From Sediminicola luteus (GTDB lineage Bacteria; Bacteroidota; Bacteroidia; Flavobacteriales; Flavobacteriaceae): DNA of 64,000 nt. Where the stretch lies: the NCBI RefSeq assembly GCF_002514735.1, contig NZ_NBWU01000001.1:806001-870000 (forward strand). Direction: 5' to 3'. The notes beneath the pieces are model-generated. The model searched no databases, had not been told where the DNA came from, and saw nothing but the letters and a program-made list of their open reading frames with translations. Shown in pieces: positions 44,204 through 54,028 of this stretch (within the stretch, counting starts at the first letter, position 1; each line of letters begins with the position of its first letter). The position numbers and the translations under genes were made by a program.

Positions 44204-44354
44204 AAAGCGCCTAAAACGTATTGAACTTGTTCATTTGAGTGCCGTGTCTACTGACCGGCAGCCAGTCGAGAATCTTTATGACCCGAAATCTGACTCGGGC
44301 TTCGACTGCGCTCAGCCTGACAATATATTCAATACATTTTAGGCGCTTTTTTTT
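44204..44354 (+). terminator. Terminator hairpin with a 102-nt repeat-containing loop
   Basis: Arms 44204-44225 and 44328-44349 are complementary at 21 of 22 positions, followed by eight T's. The 102-nt loop contains a CCCGA/TCGGG hairpin and a CTTCGACTGCGCTCAGCCTGA segment, a sequence common in Bacteroidota intergenic repeats. It lies 18 bp after the M13 peptidase stop. Confidence 0.75.
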
Positions 44355-44466
44355 ATTTCTGGCGTTCGAAAACGTTATAGTTCGCCGTCCGGGAGAAAAA
44401 GGGTAGACAACTTCCAATTTTTGGCTATTTTGGGGCTGACTAGCGTCAAATAACTTAAACGTAAAC

Positions 44467-46245
44467 ATGAAACGAATCACCCTTTTGGCATCGATGTTTT
44501 GCATTGGTGCTTCCTTATGGGCCCAACAAGAGCCTTTACAAGACCTATCGGGTTTTGAATCGGTTCAAGGCAATTGGCAAATTGCCGGTGCCGTGGCCGT
44601 AGATCCGAGTATTGACAGCAACAAAAAGGCCATCCCCTTTAGTAAAAAAGAGCTTAAAAAGCGAAAAAAGCAAGGTTTGTCCTTGGTACCTCCATCGGCC
44701 ATTAGCCTTACGGCAGGGCAGGGTGTATTGGTGCAGCCCTCACCAGAAAAGGCAAAACTTAGCACCAGTTGGGAACATGGCAACCTAGACCTGGAATTCG
44801 ACCTGCTTTTGGCACAAGGGGGACAAGCTACCCTATGGCTTCAAGGCAGTTACCCAATTCAGTTGAGCGATAGTTGGAACACCGCAGTGCTTAACCCCCA
44901 AGACATGGGCGGGGTTCCCTTAACCCATGGTGATTATAAAGGAAAGGCCCCAAATGCCAATGCGGCCAAAGCACCCGGACTCTGGCAACATGTAAAACTT
45001 AGGTTCTTGACAGCAGTTCCGGAAACTGGGGATTCAAAAGGCAGTCCGGCCCGTCTGGAATTCTTGGAAATAAACGGCCAACGGGTTCAAGAGCAGTTGC
45101 TCTTAACCGGACCAAGCCCTAAAACCCAAGCCCCATTGACCCTCGAAGGCCATGGTGTGGCCCTTAAAAACCTCAGCTATAAGCTACTTAACGCCTGTAC
45201 CGCCAGTTGGAGTGCCTTAGGCTATAAAACCTATAAAGGCAAAATAGATTCCTTTGAAAATATGGCGACCATGCCGGTAGAATTTTCAGGGGAAGCCGAC
45301 CTTATTGATGTGCGTGCCGCCCAAAGAAATGGCAATTATGGTATTTACTTCAAAGGTGCCCTCGATATTCAGGAAAAAGACACTTATACCTTTAGTGCCG
45401 CTTTCCATGGCGATACCCAAACCACCATTAACGGTATTCCTATGAAACCGAGTGGTTGGGGCCAGCAAAAGCTTACCTTGGCGCTAGACCCCGGGGAGTA
45501 TATCGTAGAGATACGCAACAAAAAGGGCTATAGGAACGCCCCGAAATTCGGATTGTGGGTATCGGGCAGCAGCACTTTGCCCAAAGCCCTGCATACGGCC
45601 GCTTCAGTGCCCTTACAGCCTAGCCGTATGGGAAGCCCGATTTTTATCAATGTAGGGCAGAAACCAGAGCTGGTACGTGCCTTTTACGATTATGAAGGCG
45701 ATAGTAAACAACGGCTTACCCATTCGATGGCGGTCGGCGATCCTAGCGGCATTCATTATGTATACGATCTAAAACAAGGTAACCTGGCCTGTGTTTGGAA
45801 AGGCGATTTCTTAAACGCTTCCCCCATGTGGGACGGTCGTGGTAACGGCACCTATAGATTACGTGGGGCACGGCAACATATTTACAATGCCCCCACGGTA
45901 AGTGGCGATGAGGTCGACCTTACCCCAAAAGGCTATAGCGTAGACGCTAAAAGTGGATTACCAACCTTCGAATACAGCTTGGGCAACACCCAAATATCCG
46001 ACAGGATCAAACCCAATGGCAATGGTGGGTTACAAAGGATAATCAGTGGTAATGGGGTTGGCAACGGACTGACCGTACAATTGGCACAAGGCCAACAAAT
46101 CGAAAAATTAAACGACCGTTATCGGGTAGATGGCGGCTATTATATCATACCTAAAACCGCTTGTTCGGTTCAAGAGAAAGACGGGAAACAAATCTTGGTA
46201 AGTTCCTTACATGATCAACCTATTAAATACGACATCCAATGGTAA
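44467..46245 (+). CDS. DUF1080-type (3-keto-glycoside hydrolase-like) protein with PA14 domain
   Basis: 592 residues, Sec signal ending in LWAQ. Residues about 25-245 have the DUF1080 lectin-like fold pattern (ELDLEFDLLL-type strands, QATLWLQGSYPIQL, APGLWQHVKLRF, GHGVALKNLSYKLL). A PA14-like domain follows (about 265-385: YGIYFKGALDIQEKDTYTFSAAFHGDTQTTINGIP, LDPGEYIVEIR). The last 200 residues are an unrecognised domain seen in such proteins. DUF1080 members cleave 3-keto-glycosides. The gene overlaps the next by 7 bp and starts a three-gene operon with a haem c dehydrogenase and a sialidase. Confidence 0.82.
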   Translation: MKRITLLASMFCIGASLWAQQEPLQDLSGFESVQGNWQIAGAVAVDPSIDSNKKAIPFSKKELKKRKKQGLSLVPPSAISLTAGQGVLVQPSPEKAKLSTSWEHGNLDLEFDLLLAQGGQATLWLQGSYPIQLSDSWNTAVLNPQDMGGVPLTHGDYKGKAPNANAAKAPGLWQHVKLRFLTAVPETGDSKGSPARLEFLEINGQRVQEQLLLTGPSPKTQAPLTLEGHGVALKNLSYKLLNACTASWSALGYKTYKGKIDSFENMATMPVEFSGEADLIDVRAAQRNGNYGIYFKGALDIQEKDTYTFSAAFHGDTQTTINGIPMKPSGWGQQKLTLALDPGEYIVEIRNKKGYRNAPKFGLWVSGSSTLPKALHTAASVPLQPSRMGSPIFINVGQKPELVRAFYDYEGDSKQRLTHSMAVGDPSGIHYVYDLKQGNLACVWKGDFLNASPMWDGRGNGTYRLRGARQHIYNAPTVSGDEVDLTPKGYSVDAKSGLPTFEYSLGNTQISDRIKPNGNGGLQRIISGNGVGNGLTVQLAQGQQIEKLNDRYRVDGGYYIIPKTACSVQEKDGKQILVSSLHDQPIKYDIQW

Positions 46246-48182
46246 GTAAAACAACATTTTTGCGTACGGCCATCTTGACCTTGGTCTTTGGATGTTTTAT
46301 CCAAACGAGTTTCGGGCAAAGGATCCCGAAAGAGAGCGATTATTACGAAATGGTGACCCTACCCGTACCCGAAGGCATGCTTTTCGAGGTCGGGGGCATT
46401 ACCACCCTACCCGATGGGCGAATCGCCTTGGCCACCAGGCGCGGGCATGTCTATTTGGTAGACAATGCCTATATGGCCCAAGGTAAGGCACCACAATACA
46501 CCCTTTTCGCCTCGGGGCTTCACGAACCCTTAGGCCTGCTATACCACCAAGGTGCACTGTATACGGCGCAACGTGGCGAATTGACCAAATTGATCGATAC
46601 CAATGCCGATGACAAGGCCGACCGCTACGAAACCGTGCATGCCTGGCCTTTATCGGGTCATTATCACGAATACTCTTTTGGCCCCAAATTGGCGCCCGAT
46701 GGCAGTTTCTTCGTAACCGGCAACGTGGCATTTGGAAGTGAGGAATGGTGGCGTGCCGAAAGTAGGGTGCCCATGCGTGGCTGGACCATGAAAATCTCAG
46801 AAGATGGCCATATGGAACCCTGGGCATCCGGTATGCGATCGCCCGCTGGTCTGGGTATGATCGATGGGGAATTATTCTATGACGATAACCAAGGCGACTG
46901 GGTAGGGTCCGGTGCCATTTGGCATCTGCAAAAAGGAACGGTCTCGGCCCATCCGGCCGGATTGGTTTGGTCCGATAGATCCGATTCGCCCATTACCATG
47001 ACCAATAAGGAGTTCTTGGATACCTATGACGAGCGTCGTGTTCGCAAAAACGGTAGGGCCGTAAAACCGGAAAATATCCCGAATGAAGAAAACCCATTGA
47101 CCATGTACGAGGCCCGGAAAAAATTCCCGGAGATAACCCTGCCTGCCGTATGGTTGCCCCATGGGGTATTGGGTATTTCCAATTCCGAAATCCTGAAGGA
47201 CGATACCCAAGGCGGATTTGGCCCTTTTGCCGGGCAGATTTTTGTCGGGGATCAAGGTCAGAGTAAGATCATGCGGGTGGTTATGGAAAAAGTGAACGGG
47301 GCCTTTCAAGGGGTCGCCTTCGATTTTCGTACCGATTTTCAATCGGGTGTCCTCCGAATGAACTGGGGCGCCGATGGCTCGCTGTTCGTGGGGGAAACCA
47401 ATCGCGGATGGGGCTCGGCCGGAAGCAAGAACTCCGGGCTCGAACGTTTGGTATGGACCGGCGAAGTACCTATGGAAATGAAAACCGTTTCAGCTCGACC
47501 AGATGGCTTTGAAATCGAATTTACCAAACCCGTAAATAGGGAAACTGCCGAAAACCTTGATAGTTATTCAGGTAAGAGCTTTACTTATAAATACCATTCG
47601 GTATATGGGAGCCCGACCATTATGGAAACCCCCTTGGACATCAAAGGTGTAAAAGTTTCCGACGATGGCCTAAAAGCCCGTATCGTTGTGGGCAACCTTA
47701 CCCAGTTCCACATCCATCAGTTGGAGGTCAAAGGCATCCGTTCGCAACAAGAAGGACATCCGGTGCTTCACCCTGTGGCCTATTACACTTTGAACCATAT
47801 TCCGGATGGGGCCAAACTACCCGCCTCGGAATGGAGTACCAAACGCAGTAAAAAGAAAAAAGCGGCGCCCAAGGCCGTGGCCGCGAAAACGGTAAAAAAG
47901 AAATCGAAAAAAGCGGTGCCCACCGATGAAGAAATCCAATCCCTTTTGGCCAAAAATACTTGTGTGGCCTGCCATAACCGTGAAAAACGACAGATTGGCC
48001 CATCGTTCAAGGCCATATCGGAACGTAGGTACACCAATGCCAAGATCGTGGATCTGATCTATAACCCAGTACCCAGCAACTGGCCCGATTACCCTACGCC
48101 CATGGCACCTATGACACAAGTGCCCAAAGCCGAGGCCCAACAGATCGCGGCTTGGATCAATTCGCTACGCTCTGGTGATTAA
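46239..48182 (+). CDS. Beta-propeller sugar-dehydrogenase-like protein with C-terminal cytochrome c
   Basis: 647 residues. Signal peptide ending near SFGQ. A six-bladed propeller of the PQQ/sorbosone-dehydrogenase-like type (about 40-450: GGITTLPDGRIALATRRGHVYLV, LHEPLGLLYHQGALYTAQRGELTKLIDTN). An Ig-like or linker segment rich in Lys/Ala follows (KRSKKKKAAPKAVAAK), then haem motif CVACH (575-579) and a Met ligand in APMTQV. Such proteins oxidise sugars in the periplasm and pass electrons through the haem. It overlaps its neighbours by 7 and 8 bp. The real substrate is not known. Confidence 0.85.
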   Translation: MVSKTTFLRTAILTLVFGCFIQTSFGQRIPKESDYYEMVTLPVPEGMLFEVGGITTLPDGRIALATRRGHVYLVDNAYMAQGKAPQYTLFASGLHEPLGLLYHQGALYTAQRGELTKLIDTNADDKADRYETVHAWPLSGHYHEYSFGPKLAPDGSFFVTGNVAFGSEEWWRAESRVPMRGWTMKISEDGHMEPWASGMRSPAGLGMIDGELFYDDNQGDWVGSGAIWHLQKGTVSAHPAGLVWSDRSDSPITMTNKEFLDTYDERRVRKNGRAVKPENIPNEENPLTMYEARKKFPEITLPAVWLPHGVLGISNSEILKDDTQGGFGPFAGQIFVGDQGQSKIMRVVMEKVNGAFQGVAFDFRTDFQSGVLRMNWGADGSLFVGETNRGWGSAGSKNSGLERLVWTGEVPMEMKTVSARPDGFEIEFTKPVNRETAENLDSYSGKSFTYKYHSVYGSPTIMETPLDIKGVKVSDDGLKARIVVGNLTQFHIHQLEVKGIRSQQEGHPVLHPVAYYTLNHIPDGAKLPASEWSTKRSKKKKAAPKAVAAKTVKKKSKKAVPTDEEIQSLLAKNTCVACHNREKRQIGPSFKAISERRYTNAKIVDLIYNPVPSNWPDYPTPMAPMTQVPKAEAQQIAAWINSLRSGD

Positions 48183-49806
48183 AAGCCGATACATAGGGTC
48201 CAATATTTGGGTTTTCGCGTTTTGCTGCCTGTTCTGTTTACCATTATCCTCACAGGTAACGGTAAGCGCAAAACGCTTGCAGTATCCTTTAATTGCAACC
48301 CAAACGGACAATTACCTATATCGCATTAATTTAAAAACCAACGAAACCCAGACCGCCATCCGTGGTCTGGGTTTTGATTTAACGGGCAGTACGGATCTTA
48401 CGGATATCGTCGGTTTACGTTTGTACAGCTCCGGTACCGATTCCATAATCAATGCCAGCAACAAAAAACTTTTGGCTACGGTTAGGCCCGAAACGCCCAC
48501 CGGTGCATTCCGTTTTAAAGCATCATTGGATAGCACGGTCTATTGGTGGGTTTCGGTACAAATGTACACCGGGACCAAGCTGGAACATCTACTTCACTTC
48601 ACCCCTACCCGATTGGAAACGGCGGACAGCTCCATTAGCATCGATCCAAAAAATACGGACACCCCATATCGTATGGGTGTGGCCCTACGTAAGCATCGAG
48701 ACGATGGGGTTCATACCTATCGCATTCCGGCACTGGTAACCAGTACCCAAGGCACCCTCTTGGCTGCTTATGATGTACGCCGCGATGGGAGCCGCGACCT
48801 TCAGGGCGATATTGATATTGGTATTAGCCGAAGTACCGACGGCGGTCAAACCTGGGAACCCATGCAGATCGCCCTCGACATGAAAAACTGGGGCGGATTA
48901 CCCGAAAAATTCAATGGGGTCAGTGATGCCAGTTTGCTGGTAGACCAAAAAACAGGTACCCTATTCGTTTTTGGCCTTTGGATGCATGGGGTAATAAATC
49001 CGGATGGAAAATGGGTGACCGATTTAACAGAAACCTCCACCGACTGGAACCACCAATGGCGCAACAAAGGCTCACAACCCGGATTTGGGGTAAAAGAGAC
49101 CAGCCAGTTTTTAATGGCCCAAAGTACCGACGACGGAAAAACCTGGTCCAAACCGGTAAACCTGACCCAAATGTGCAAAAAACAGGAATGGTGGTTATGG
49201 GCCCCGGCCCCAGGAAATGGTATTCAGCTTACAGACGGTACCTTGGTCATTCCTACCCAAGGTAGGGACGCCCAAGGGGAAACCTTTTCGAATATTACCT
49301 ATAGCAAGGACGGGGGCCAAACTTGGCAGACTTCCCAACCCGCCCGCACCAATACTACCGAATGCGCCGTAGTTGAACTGCCCGATGGCGGTCTAATGTT
49401 GAATATGCGTGATAATCGCAACCGTAAAGAAAAAGGGGGTGCCAATGGTAGGGCGGTGGCCGTAACCTATGATTTAGGGGAAAACTGGCAACGCCACCCC
49501 AGCTCGAATGGCCTTTTACCAGAGCCCGTATGTATGGGTTCGTTGTTGGCGGCGGATGGACGTTTGTTTTTCTCGAACCCGAACAGTAAGTACCGCCGCC
49601 AGCACATCACTGTTAAAACGAGTACCGACCAAGGCCACAGCTGGCCCGAAAAAAACTGGCTATTGCTCGATCAGGGCCATGGCAGTGGCTATAGTTCCTT
49701 AACCAAAATTAACGAGGAGTATCTTGGCATATTATATGAAGGCAGCCAAGCCGACCTTATCTTTCAAAAGATACCTTTGACAAGTCTAGTATCGGACAAG
49801 CCTTAA
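48175..49806 (+). CDS. Exo-alpha-sialidase (neuraminidase) with N-terminal domain
   Basis: 543 residues from a GTG inside the previous gene (8-bp overlap). Signal peptide, then an N-terminal beta domain of the sialidase_N type (about 30-160). The catalytic propeller has YRIPALV (Arg in the FRIP-like motif) and four Asp-boxes (SRSTDGGQTW, AQSTDDGKTW, YSKDGGQTW, KTSTDQGHSW). It releases terminal sialic acid from glycans outside the cytoplasm. It is coupled to the DUF1080 and haem c genes, so this operon probably processes one glycan. No sialic-acid catabolic genes are in the window, so the true substrate could differ. Confidence 0.9.
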   Translation: MIKSRYIGSNIWVFAFCCLFCLPLSSQVTVSAKRLQYPLIATQTDNYLYRINLKTNETQTAIRGLGFDLTGSTDLTDIVGLRLYSSGTDSIINASNKKLLATVRPETPTGAFRFKASLDSTVYWWVSVQMYTGTKLEHLLHFTPTRLETADSSISIDPKNTDTPYRMGVALRKHRDDGVHTYRIPALVTSTQGTLLAAYDVRRDGSRDLQGDIDIGISRSTDGGQTWEPMQIALDMKNWGGLPEKFNGVSDASLLVDQKTGTLFVFGLWMHGVINPDGKWVTDLTETSTDWNHQWRNKGSQPGFGVKETSQFLMAQSTDDGKTWSKPVNLTQMCKKQEWWLWAPAPGNGIQLTDGTLVIPTQGRDAQGETFSNITYSKDGGQTWQTSQPARTNTTECAVVELPDGGLMLNMRDNRNRKEKGGANGRAVAVTYDLGENWQRHPSSNGLLPEPVCMGSLLAADGRLFFSNPNSKYRRQHITVKTSTDQGHSWPEKNWLLLDQGHGSGYSSLTKINEEYLGILYEGSQADLIFQKIPLTSLVSDKP

Positions 49807-49830
49807 AAACCAGTTTAATGACAGCCCCTT

Positions 49831-52344
49831 TTGAAACGCCATAACCCTTTTATCAAGCATTTACCCACCCGCCTTAAACGTGTAGGATTTTGGATATGGC
49901 TTTTGGGAATGGCACCGGTTTGGGCGCAAAACATTCCGCCCAGCATTACCGCTACCGGAGACCAATTCTACTGTCCACTTACCCAGATCCCCATTGCCGA
50001 AAGCGTTTCGATCGTAGACCCCGACGATCCTGGTATTGAGGCTGTGTACCTTCAGATTTCAACGGGGTACCGCCGGGCCACCGAGCAATTGGTGTTTACT
50101 GGAAATGCCCTTAACATAAGGGCTGTTTGGAACAATCAAGAAGGAAAACTGACCCTTAGTTCCCAAGATGGCAGTGCAATTCCGTATCCCGATTTAATTA
50201 CCTATATACAACAAGTAGTGTTCGAAAGTACCGACCCCAACATTAGCGGGGAACGTTTTTTCTCGATCAGCCTGGGCGATGCCAACTACCTGCCGGAAAC
50301 TGGACACTATTACGAATACATACCAAATTTTGGAATAACCTGGACCGATGCCTTGGCCGCAGCCGCCACGCGTACCTATTTCGGGCTTCAAGGCTATTTG
50401 GCAACCGTTACCTCTTCGGCAGAGGCCCAGTTGACCGGGGAACAGGTAGCAGGCTCGGGCTGGATCGCCGGTTCGGACCGTGACCAAGAAGGCCAATGGA
50501 AATGGATGGCCGGTCCGGAGGAAGGCACCGTTTTTTGGAACGGTGGTGTTAACGGTAGTAGCCCGAACTTCGCCTTTTGGAATACCGGTGAACCCAACCA
50601 ATCGGGCGATGAGGATTATGCCCATATCACCGACCCCACGGTTGGCACCCCAGGTTCTTGGAACGACCTAAGCAATACCGGGGCCCCGGCCGGTGTCTAT
50701 CAACCCAAAGGGTATGTAGTGGAGTATGGCGGCCTACCCGGTGACCCCGAACTAAATATATCGGCCAGTACCAAAATTACTATGCCCCAACTTGAAGGCA
50801 CCACCCCAGCCAGTAGATGCGATTCGGGCACACTAACCCTATCGGCCCAAGCAAGTACCGGAAGCGATGTGGCTTGGTTTGACTCCGAAACCAGTGACAC
50901 CCCTCTTTTTATTGGAAATGATTTTACCACCCCTGTACTCAATACCACGACTACATACTACGCTCAAGCTTATGTTTCTGGTTGTTCAACAGGGCCCAAG
51001 ACTGCTGTGGTTGCCTCGGTGCATCCGCTACCCCAGATCCAAAGCCCCGTACAATTGGTAAATTGTGATGTAGATGGGGTTCCCGATGGGTTTACCGACT
51101 TTGACCTGACCAATGTCAATAGCACGATCTCACAAGAAAACCTAAGCTTCTCCTATTTTTTGGATCCCTTGGAAGCTGCCCAAAATACCAATCCCATCCC
51201 GGGATCACCCTTCAATAATCAAACGGCAGCTATTGTGTATGCTCGCGTTGAGACCCCTCAAGGCTGTTTTCAAATTGCCGAGATCCAACTATCGGCTACC
51301 ACCACCTCACCTGTCGATGGTTTCCGTACTACAATTCAACAGTGCGACGACGATACCGATGGCCTCGCCACCTTCGACCTTAACCTGGCCACCCCCGATA
51401 TATTGGCGCAATTCCCTGCCAACCAAAGTCTGACCGTACAGTATTATGCAACCCTGACGGATGGCCAGTTGGAACGGAACGAAATCACTTCTAGCTATGC
51501 CAATACATCTCCCGGAGGAGAAACCGTTTATGTACGTATTGAAAGTACCACCAATGGCGATTGTTTTGGGCTCGGCCCCCTTTTGCAATTGCAAGTTGAC
51601 CCCTTACCCCTATTCGAATTGTTGGAGCGGCAATACATTTGCCCCCAAAGCCAAGTTGTTCTAGAACCCACCGAGCTCGAATTTGCCACCAGTTTCCTAT
51701 GGACCGATGCCCAAGGCAATGCCCTAGGAAACACCCCTATGATCAGTATAAACGAACCGGGTACCTATACGTTAATGGTTAGCTCGGAAAATGGCTGTCA
51801 ATTCTCTAAAAACACCGAGGTAATCGCTTCTGCCCCGGCCGAACTTACCTATGATAAGGTTCGGATCGAAGATTCGGAAGACCTTGGTCGTATTGAAATA
51901 CTGGCATCGGACCAAAACTTGGGTATAGGCGATTATGAATATGCCCTAGACCGATCTTTGGGGCCTTATCAAGATAATCCGGTTTTTGAAGACGTAGCTC
52001 CCGGAACCCATACCCTTTATGTACGGGACAAAAATGGTTGCGGCACCGTTAGCTTGGAAGTTGGGGTAATCGGTATTCCCAAATTCTTTTCCCCAAATGG
52101 CGATTCCCATAACCCCACTTGGAAAATAGAGGGCCTTGATCCTAATTTATACCCTCAAAGCGGACTGTATATCTTTGATCGTTATGGCAAACTATTACGT
52201 CAGCTCAATGCCTATGGCGATGGTTGGGACGGAATTTATGCCGGAAACGATCTACCGGCCAATGATTATTGGTACCGCTTGGTTTTGATGGATAGGGATG
52301 GAAATCTGCAAGAAAGAAAAGGTCACTTTAGTTTAATCAGATAA
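49831..52344 (+). CDS. Secreted T9SS type B sorting-domain protein with C-type lectin domain
   Basis: 837 residues from a TTG (no better start in frame). Signal peptide ends near PVWAQ. A C-type lectin-like domain is at about 150-305: TWTDALAAAATRTYFGLQGYLATV, then GEPNQSGDEDYAHI with the EPN motif typical of mannose-type ligand binding, GSWNDL and GYVVEYGG. Ig-like domains fill the middle, e.g. a YYAQAYVSGC-type repeat. The last 85 residues are the gliding-motility-associated C-terminal domain (FFSPNGDSHNPTWKI, IFDRYGKLL, GWDGIYAGNDLPANDYWYRL), a T9SS export signal. It is predicted to be secreted or surface-attached. Confidence 0.9.
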   Translation: MKRHNPFIKHLPTRLKRVGFWIWLLGMAPVWAQNIPPSITATGDQFYCPLTQIPIAESVSIVDPDDPGIEAVYLQISTGYRRATEQLVFTGNALNIRAVWNNQEGKLTLSSQDGSAIPYPDLITYIQQVVFESTDPNISGERFFSISLGDANYLPETGHYYEYIPNFGITWTDALAAAATRTYFGLQGYLATVTSSAEAQLTGEQVAGSGWIAGSDRDQEGQWKWMAGPEEGTVFWNGGVNGSSPNFAFWNTGEPNQSGDEDYAHITDPTVGTPGSWNDLSNTGAPAGVYQPKGYVVEYGGLPGDPELNISASTKITMPQLEGTTPASRCDSGTLTLSAQASTGSDVAWFDSETSDTPLFIGNDFTTPVLNTTTTYYAQAYVSGCSTGPKTAVVASVHPLPQIQSPVQLVNCDVDGVPDGFTDFDLTNVNSTISQENLSFSYFLDPLEAAQNTNPIPGSPFNNQTAAIVYARVETPQGCFQIAEIQLSATTTSPVDGFRTTIQQCDDDTDGLATFDLNLATPDILAQFPANQSLTVQYYATLTDGQLERNEITSSYANTSPGGETVYVRIESTTNGDCFGLGPLLQLQVDPLPLFELLERQYICPQSQVVLEPTELEFATSFLWTDAQGNALGNTPMISINEPGTYTLMVSSENGCQFSKNTEVIASAPAELTYDKVRIEDSEDLGRIEILASDQNLGIGDYEYALDRSLGPYQDNPVFEDVAPGTHTLYVRDKNGCGTVSLEVGVIGIPKFFSPNGDSHNPTWKIEGLDPNLYPQSGLYIFDRYGKLLRQLNAYGDGWDGIYAGNDLPANDYWYRLVLMDRDGNLQERKGHFSLIR

Positions 52345-52441
52345 TTACACCCGTTTAACTATAATTTGGTAATATTCGGTCAATAATGTAAACCTTATGG
52401 CCGTATTACGCATAAATCAGTAATTCTAATTACCAACCACC

Positions 52442-53029
52442 TTGAAACCAAGCTTTACCCCTTTCAGTAAAGAGGCCCTCGAATTGGGTCGATCCACCTA
52501 TTTTGTACGTACTAATGGCGGTATTTCGCTACCCATCGCAGGTTTTTTGTATTGGTTGGCCTTGGGTATACTCGGTTTTTACATAAAGCCCGAAACTTGG
52601 TGTCTTACGGCATTTTTTACTTCCGGACTCATATTCCCTATCGGATTGGCGCTCTCACGTCCTTTTCATTCCAATATAATGCTCAAGGCCCCTTTGAGTG
52701 GACTGGTTATGCCCGCCATGACGGCCATGTTCTTGAGTTGGCCCATGACCATTGCCGGTTATTTGACCGATATGCAACTGGTACCCCTTTTTCTGGCTAT
52801 AGGTATGAGTCTACACTGGCCCGTAATCGGCTGGATGTATGGTAGCATTACCTGTACCTTCCATGCTATTTTGCGGGTGGCCTTAGTTACCGTATTATGG
52901 TTTTTAGAACCTACGGAACGCTTTACCTTTATTCCCTTATTAGTTTCCCTTTTGTATTTGATTACTGTTTTCGGACTCAAAAAGGAAGTGGCCCAAAGAA
53001 AGAGGGAATTGGGTAATGCACTGGGCTAA
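52442..53029 (+). CDS. DUF7010-like membrane protein, unknown function
   Basis: 195 residues, starting at a TTG (MKPSFTPFSKEALELGRS). About five or six membrane helices (ISLPIAGFLYWLALGILGFYI, TAFFTSGLIFPIGLALS, LVMPAMTAMFLSWPMTIAGYL, MQLVPLFLAIGMSLHW, LRVALVTVLWFL, FIPLLVSLLYLITVFGL) and a basic tail. I recognise the general family but no function. It stands alone, 97 bp after the lectin gene. Confidence 0.7.
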   Translation: MKPSFTPFSKEALELGRSTYFVRTNGGISLPIAGFLYWLALGILGFYIKPETWCLTAFFTSGLIFPIGLALSRPFHSNIMLKAPLSGLVMPAMTAMFLSWPMTIAGYLTDMQLVPLFLAIGMSLHWPVIGWMYGSITCTFHAILRVALVTVLWFLEPTERFTFIPLLVSLLYLITVFGLKKEVAQRKRELGNALG

Positions 53030-53299
53030 ATAAGGCACCTACTACTTACCTGGTTACAAACCTAGTAGTCGGTAGTGGTTTTAAACTACCTTGTTCTTTC
53101 TCTTGTTTCCTTCCACTGGACTTCATTCCTTGCATTTTATCTGTTTTTACAACGGTATACGCCCCAACCTTTGACATCGGTTTTAGACGCATCGGTCTAA
53201 AAGCCCATAGTTGGCTCGTACGGATAAATTCGGAATTTTAGTCTATTTTTAAAGCTGTACGTAAGGCCATTCGTAACCCTACGACCTTATAAAAGATAG

Positions 53300-53989
53300 A
53301 TGGTGCAGCCAAAAAACCCCATAGCGATACTCCTTTTTGCCCGGTCGGCATTTGCCGAACGTAAGGCCAAAGGCCTGCCGGGTGGAATACGTTTGCATCA
53401 AATGCTGTTGGCCCATACCCAACAAACAATACAGGCTTCCGGACTCCCTTGTTATACTTTTTCAGAAAAAGAACAGCATGGACCGGATTTTGGATCGCGG
53501 CTGTTCCATGCCATGCAATCCGTCTTCCTGCAAGGGGTTCAAAAACTGATTGTTTTGGGGGCCGATACCCCCCAGCTGAAACCATCACATATCGGTTTGG
53601 CCATACAGGCACTAGATCGGGGGGAACAGAGTTTAGGTCCAAGTGAAGATGGCGGTTTCTATCTCTGGGGATTAGATCATCAACAGTTTCAACAAATCAA
53701 TTTTAACAAGCTTCCTTGGCAACAAGGTCAATTGTTGGAAGATCTGTCCGTACAAATCAAACACAATCAAGCCCAGATAACCTTTTTGGAACCCTTGGGC
53801 GATTTGGACCGTACCTCCGATTTCACCTTGCTAGGTAAACGCCAGGGAGTTCCGTTGGGGCTACACCTCTTTTTACGAATGGTCTTGGCCAATTTGGATA
53901 AATGCTTCAAAATTCTTTCCCAAAAATATATACCCAAGGTATTTGTAAACGTCTACTACAACAAAGGCTCGCCCCTTACTTTGGCTTGA
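53300..53989 (+). CDS. DUF2064 arsenosugar-type glycosyltransferase (TIGR04282-like)
   Basis: 229 residues. The GT-A-like core is visible: AILLFARSAFAERKAKGL, GAGLSDRLFHAM-type FGSRLFHAM, QKLIVLGADTPQLKPSHI and LGPSEDGGFYLWGL. The DUF2064 family (related to TagGH-type nucleotidyl/glycosyl transferases) is linked to arsenosugar biosynthesis where ArsS is nearby, as here 0.8 kb downstream. It lacks a signal peptide, so cytoplasmic. The C-terminal 50 residues (LFLRMVLANLDKCFKILSQKYIPK) are unusual for the family. Confidence 0.75.
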   Translation: MVQPKNPIAILLFARSAFAERKAKGLPGGIRLHQMLLAHTQQTIQASGLPCYTFSEKEQHGPDFGSRLFHAMQSVFLQGVQKLIVLGADTPQLKPSHIGLAIQALDRGEQSLGPSEDGGFYLWGLDHQQFQQINFNKLPWQQGQLLEDLSVQIKHNQAQITFLEPLGDLDRTSDFTLLGKRQGVPLGLHLFLRMVLANLDKCFKILSQKYIPKVFVNVYYNKGSPLTLA

Positions 53990-54028
53990 CCCAGAACCTT
54001 TTCTGTATTCCTTAATTCCACCGGACAA

